Below, piece by piece: positions 60,391-64,000 of a DNA stretch of 64,000 bases (its first letter is position 1; each line of letters opens with the position of its first letter). This stretch comes from Paraescarpia echinospica (lineage: Eukaryota > Annelida > Polychaeta > Sabellida > Siboglinidae). Below the pieces are notes generated by a model. The model had not been told where the DNA came from. It worked only from the letters and a program-made list of their open reading frames with translations, and did not search any database. The DNA lies in NCBI GenBank assembly GCA_020002185.1, contig CM034536.1, forward strand, positions 11,376,837 to 11,440,836, given 5' to 3'. Position numbers and translations under genes: made by a program.

Positions 60391-60410
60391 ATGGCCCCAA
60401 CGAAAACACG
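60391..60410 (+). CDS. Plus-strand leader exon (MAPTKT), phase-2 donor
   Basis: ATG at 60391, six codons plus CG, then a strong donor (gtaagaca). The phase fits the acceptors at 60870 and 61353, both of which start with A to complete an Arg codon. This provides the start for both following bodies. Confidence 0.6.
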
Positions 60411-60870
60411 GTAAGACATTTTATTTAAATGCACGTTGTTGTATTTAAACAGTGCTTACTATAACATGCATGCATTTTATTTAAATGCATGTTTTTATTA
60501 TTTAAATGTTTTATTAGTATGCACGTTTTTATTGTTGTAATGCATGTTTTCACTAGTTTTGCATGCATGCATTTTATTTTAATGCATGTTTTTATTATTT
60601 AAATGTTTTACTAGTATGCACGTTTTCACTAGTTTTACCGTTTAAACATGCATGCATTTTATTTAAATGCACGTTTTTATTGTTAAACACATGCATGCAT
60701 TTTATTTAAATGCACGTTTTTAAATTGTTTTATCATTTAAATGTATGTTTAATGCATACTAGTACGCATTTTACCGTTTAAACATGCATGCATTTTATTT
60801 AAACAATGTATTTTACCAAGACAGTATTTACTATCTCACTCATTTTATTCATCCTTTGTCTATTTCATAG
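60411..60870 (+). other. Intron with palindromic ATGCAT/ATTTAAAT repeats
   Basis: A 460-base intron. Five times it carries 'catgcatgcattttattt', usually followed by aaatgca, plus variants with 'actagt' and 'gcacgttttta'. The acceptor is 'cctttgtctatttcatag'. The repeats can form cruciform structures and may serve regulation or replication. Confidence 0.6.
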
Positions 60871-61216
60871 ACCGATCCAACTGCCTACAAGGGGCGAATA
60901 TAGCCCGCGTAGGGCGATTGTCCTCCCCGACGCGTCGACGACAAAGTCGACACCAACATGCGAGGTCACGCCGTCCGTCCGTGCGCCGGCTTCCAATGTC
61001 ACAGCAGCAGCAGCTTACGACAGTGACGATGAAAGTGACGATGAAATTGTTCCCGATCTAGCGCGCGTGTTTCTCATGAAGCTACCTAACGGTCTATGGA
61101 GAACAGTAACGCCTCCAGAACTCTATCGGCGGGAAGGCTTCGGTCTTCCGCCGGCCTCCTCGCCGACAACCGACGGGCACCAACCCGTCGGTCGCGGGCG
61201 AACGCTGCTATATTAA
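60871..61216 (+). CDS. Acidic-patch protein of the element (body exon of the 60391 leader)
   Basis: Joined to the leader it gives about 121 residues. The N-terminal third is basic and Pro/Thr-rich. An acidic block 'YDSDDESDDEIV' (about residues 68-79 of the product) comes before 'ARVFLMKLPNGLWRTVTPPE'. The C-terminus is Pro/Gly/Arg-rich. The unspliced frame could start at ATG 60806 with a hydrophobic stretch, but that lies in the intron and the phase match of the spliced form is better. The stop overlaps AATAAA (61215-61220). No family recognised. Confidence 0.6.
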
Positions 61217-61353
61217 TAAATATTCCAGTCACTACTCACGTTTTCACGCGTCAATTTTCAATGCATAAACACCCTACTGAATGTTAGTGCATTTGATAAT
61301 CCCACGACTAGACGTATTTAAACCCATTGCTTTCGTTTTAATCCGTCCACCAG

Positions 61354-61498
61354 AACAACGCCGTTAGCCAGCTATGCTGTCATCCAGGGGTCAAAGACCA
61401 GTAGGGCAGCAGCCCTTATCGCTGCAGCAGTCGTCGTCGCTCCTCTTGCTGTCAACATCACATACGGGGACATCTCAACGTTTATACAATGGTTTTAA
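61354..61498 (+). CDS. Small membrane protein (second body exon of the 60391 leader)
   Basis: After 'gttttaatccgtccaccag' the frame that fits the leader's phase 2 is open for 48 codons, with no ATG of its own. It has one transmembrane segment ('AAALIAAAVVVAPLAV') followed by an N-glycosylation site (NIT) and 'YGDISTFIQWF'. With the leader it is 54 residues. It lies downstream of the AATAAA at 61215, so its transcript must read through that signal. The alternative ATG at 61374 opens a low-complexity Gln/Ser/Leu frame in another phase, which I consider less likely. Confidence 0.5.
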
Positions 61499-61800
61499 TA
61501 CACAATGGTTAGCGTATTGCTTACGTCAGCACAACTCCTACCCCAGCGTATTGCTTACGTCAGCACAACTCCTACCCCAGTTATAAGTGGTCCGTTTATA
61601 CAATGATTTTAATACACAATGGTTAGCGTATTGCTTACGTCAGCACAACTCCTACCCCAGCGTATTGCTTACGTCAGCACTACCCCAGTTATAAGTGGTC
61701 CGTTTATTTAATACACAATGGTTAGCGTATTGCTTACGTCAGCACAACTCCTACCCCAACGTATTGCTTACGTCAGCACTACCCCAGTTATAGGTGGTCC
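61490..61800. repeat. Tandem repeats with 'cgtattgcttacgtcagcac' core
   Basis: The core plus 'aactcctaccccag' occurs about six times, and the longer unit with 'ttataagtggtccgttta' and 'tacacaatggttag' three times. Each 'cctaccccag' resembles a 3' splice site. Confidence 0.8.
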
Positions 61801-62280
61801 ACTTCACTTTAGCGTGGTTATAAAAACGAAACTAAACTTATATACTTTAGCATGGTTATAAAGTGCGAAACTAAACTTATATACTTTATTATTAAACGCA
61901 TTATTGCTTACGTCAGCGCGCTCTAGGTACGGCGTTGATCGCTAGGACTAAAATACTCTCCGCACTCACCGCTAGGTGTCATCTCTCTAGTGTACTGTCA
62001 ATCATCCAATTAGTATCAAATTACATCGCTCATCAATCACGTTTTTTATAAGTAGGTTTCCCAAACTCATTAGTGTCAACCACAAAGCCTTTGATCTTTT
62101 TTTATGCATAGGATTAGTCTCGCATTTTTGCTGACTCAGCGATGTGCAAAAACTCATTAGGGGTCATTAAATTCTTTTTTATAAGTAGGCTTTTGAGATC
62201 GTACAGCCCTCAATACCTACTCACAAGGCTCTCTTGTATTTCTTTCCCATTTAGCCAGCTGTACACTTGGCGATAAGTTT
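61800..62280. repeat. Paired TATA-bearing short repeats
   Basis: 'ttagc.tggttataaa' with 'cgaaactaaacttatatact' occurs twice (61810-61895), and 'ttttttataagtagg' twice (62043 and 62183). They look like duplicated core promoters, but no gene starts from them. From 62280 to 64000 the DNA is AT-rich with only a 71-codon frame of unknown meaning (63551-63766). Confidence 0.45.
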
Positions 62281-64000
62281 CATTATCTAATATCTAAACT
62301 GAATAAACTGCACAATGTTGAATTATTTAACTCATTTTTATGCTTCTTCAATTCACATCACTTTCCCATAACCCGTAAGGATCGTTGGGGCACCACTGAC
62401 GACTTCTTAACCAGCTCTCTCCACGTTTCCATGTTCTTCACAGCTCTCAGGGATTCGGCGAATATATTTATGTTCAGTTTCCTTTTTATTTTACCAACAA
62501 CTGTTTTAGAATAGCCGAACTGACGGAAAGAGGAAATTGAAGAGCTCTACTCAATAGTTCCATTAATTGGACAATTGGTCACCTGACATAAGATGGTGCC
62601 TGGCTTTGTTCTGCCTCATTCTGTTCTGTGCGATATATATTGGGAAGTTACATCACTTCGTGCTTCAAATGGATGAGTGCAACTGATAGCTTTGTGTATT
62701 AAAATGCATGGCAGTGCTAATAATTAGACAATGTGTTAACTGACATGGTAGTGAAGAAGATGTTAGACTTTGTTCTGCCACATTAGTTCCGTGTGGCTTC
62801 TGCTGGGAATATGTACATCACTACTTGTTTTAAAAGGATTTATGCAATGGATCGATTGGTGCATTCAAATGCACAACACCCCGTCATTGTGGTGTAAAAT
62901 AGGACTACATAATAAAATTGAAGCTTTCTTCTGCTCATCGTGTTTGGATTGTGTTCTATAGCATATTCTTCACACAAAATTGAAACAAGTTTGTGTTAAG
63001 TGAACGGTACTGGGAGTAGTGTATAAAATAGGCGTCGATAACGTTGCTTTTACAAAAAAAAATTTAATTCTTAAAATATAAATGATCGACAATTTTCAAA
63101 ATGTCTTAGGGATCTTTTTGAGTTAAATACACAAATGATGACTGAAAACAGTGTTTTAAGATATGCGTTCCTTTTAAAGTTTTGTAATTTCTATAACTTT
63201 ATTTGTCATTTGTCATCGATACGGGATTTCGACAGAAACAAATATAACATATTTTATTCTAAATGATGGGCAAGCAAAACAAATAATTATTGCATTCCAA
63301 TACAAAATAAAGCATGTTGCTACACTGATGCAATATATCTTATTATTTTGTGGACAATAATGTTATTATGCTCTTTAGAGATCTACATTTTTCAAACTAA
63401 AAATAACCCTTAAGTAGCTAGGAAAGTGCATAACCACTTACACTATTTTAATATCGTACAGTATTTCATGCGATGTATAATGTTGCATTGATACTGCTTA
63501 TGAAAATAGCAGCTGAATTTATGGTGCAAACAAAATGGTATCATTATTGAATGGTTCTCGGCTTCAATAAGTTTCTGATACCTAAACGTTTCATTAAAAC
63601 TAAACTTAAAATGTATAGCCAGATGTACCTAGTGAAAAATGAACATGATCGTACCATAGCTGATATTTCGTATGTTTTATATTCCAACAAAAACAATGCC
63701 AATCATTTAATATGTCATCGGCGGCTTCGACCTTCGTGCGTGGAGAGCTGGTGTTTTTACTTTTAAATAAATCCGTCTGTCATGACGCTATGTTCATTCT
63801 CCGTTTATTTCATATATTTTCTTTCTTTTCTTTGCTGAAACTTTGACATAAATAGCAGCTGGTCCACGTTTCCTTTTGAAAATGTTATCGGTCACGACTC
63901 ATTCGCGGTAGCTAAACAAAATACACATGTTGATGACGTGTTTCTTGCATCTAGTAATTAACTCGGCGTATCTAATTGGAGTCTGACGGACAGTCCCGAA

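Noticed and set aside
60806..60870. Hydrophobic signal-like start (ATG 60806) for the acidic protein
   Set aside because: It lies in the intron directly before a strong acceptor. The 60391 leader gives a phase-matched alternative, so the hydrophobic stretch is probably the pyrimidine-rich intron end.

Overview
The window is eukaryotic, most likely from an invertebrate animal. Its genes have GT-AG introns, it carries several APE-type non-LTR retrotransposons (one CR1-like copy is nearly complete), a split paraoxonase-family gene, abundant micro- and minisatellites, and a GC-rich DNA-virus-like (Polinton/Maverick-type) element. I cannot name the species. Two runs of exactly 1000 N (12056-13055 and 50501-51500) are scaffold gaps, so joins across them are not proven.

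Layout. 1-6660: AT-rich DNA with a diverged repeat pair, a broken two-part gene relic (2996-3909), short tandem duplications and a foldback element (5935-6655). 6716-12055 and 13056-18395: two almost identical copies of one segment, each holding a decayed LINE on the minus strand. 18780-21800: more LINE debris on the minus strand. 24789-28985: CR1-like LINE on the plus strand. 30654-41992: a paraoxonase-like gene on the plus strand in about nine exons, with retroelement fragments and microsatellites in its introns. 41990-50500: a minisatellite of about 51 bp period that starts exactly where the last paraoxonase exon should continue. 51503-61500: the virus-like element. 61500-64000: short repeats, then AT-rich DNA without a recognisable gene.

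The virus-like element. On the plus strand lie the C-terminal half of a jelly-roll capsid protein (F54H12.2-like family) and an adenain-like cysteine protease, overlapping by one base. Convergent to them on the minus strand is a protein-primed type B DNA polymerase with N-terminal zinc fingers. Upstream of it, still on the minus strand, are an RPA70-C-like OB-fold protein and four further compact reading frames. Each of these five frames begins right after a 3' splice-site-like sequence in phase 0, and a short ATG-bearing leader exon upstream (59537-59566) ends in a phase-0 donor. On the plus strand a second 20-base ATG leader (60391-60410) has a phase that fits two downstream acceptors, giving an acidic protein and a small membrane protein. 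This points to an adenovirus-like strategy in which one leader supplies the start codon to several bodies. The capsid frame has an internal TGA and the polymerase one frameshift, so this copy is probably decaying or contains sequencing errors. No integrase or packaging ATPase is visible; they may lie in the gap or be absent.
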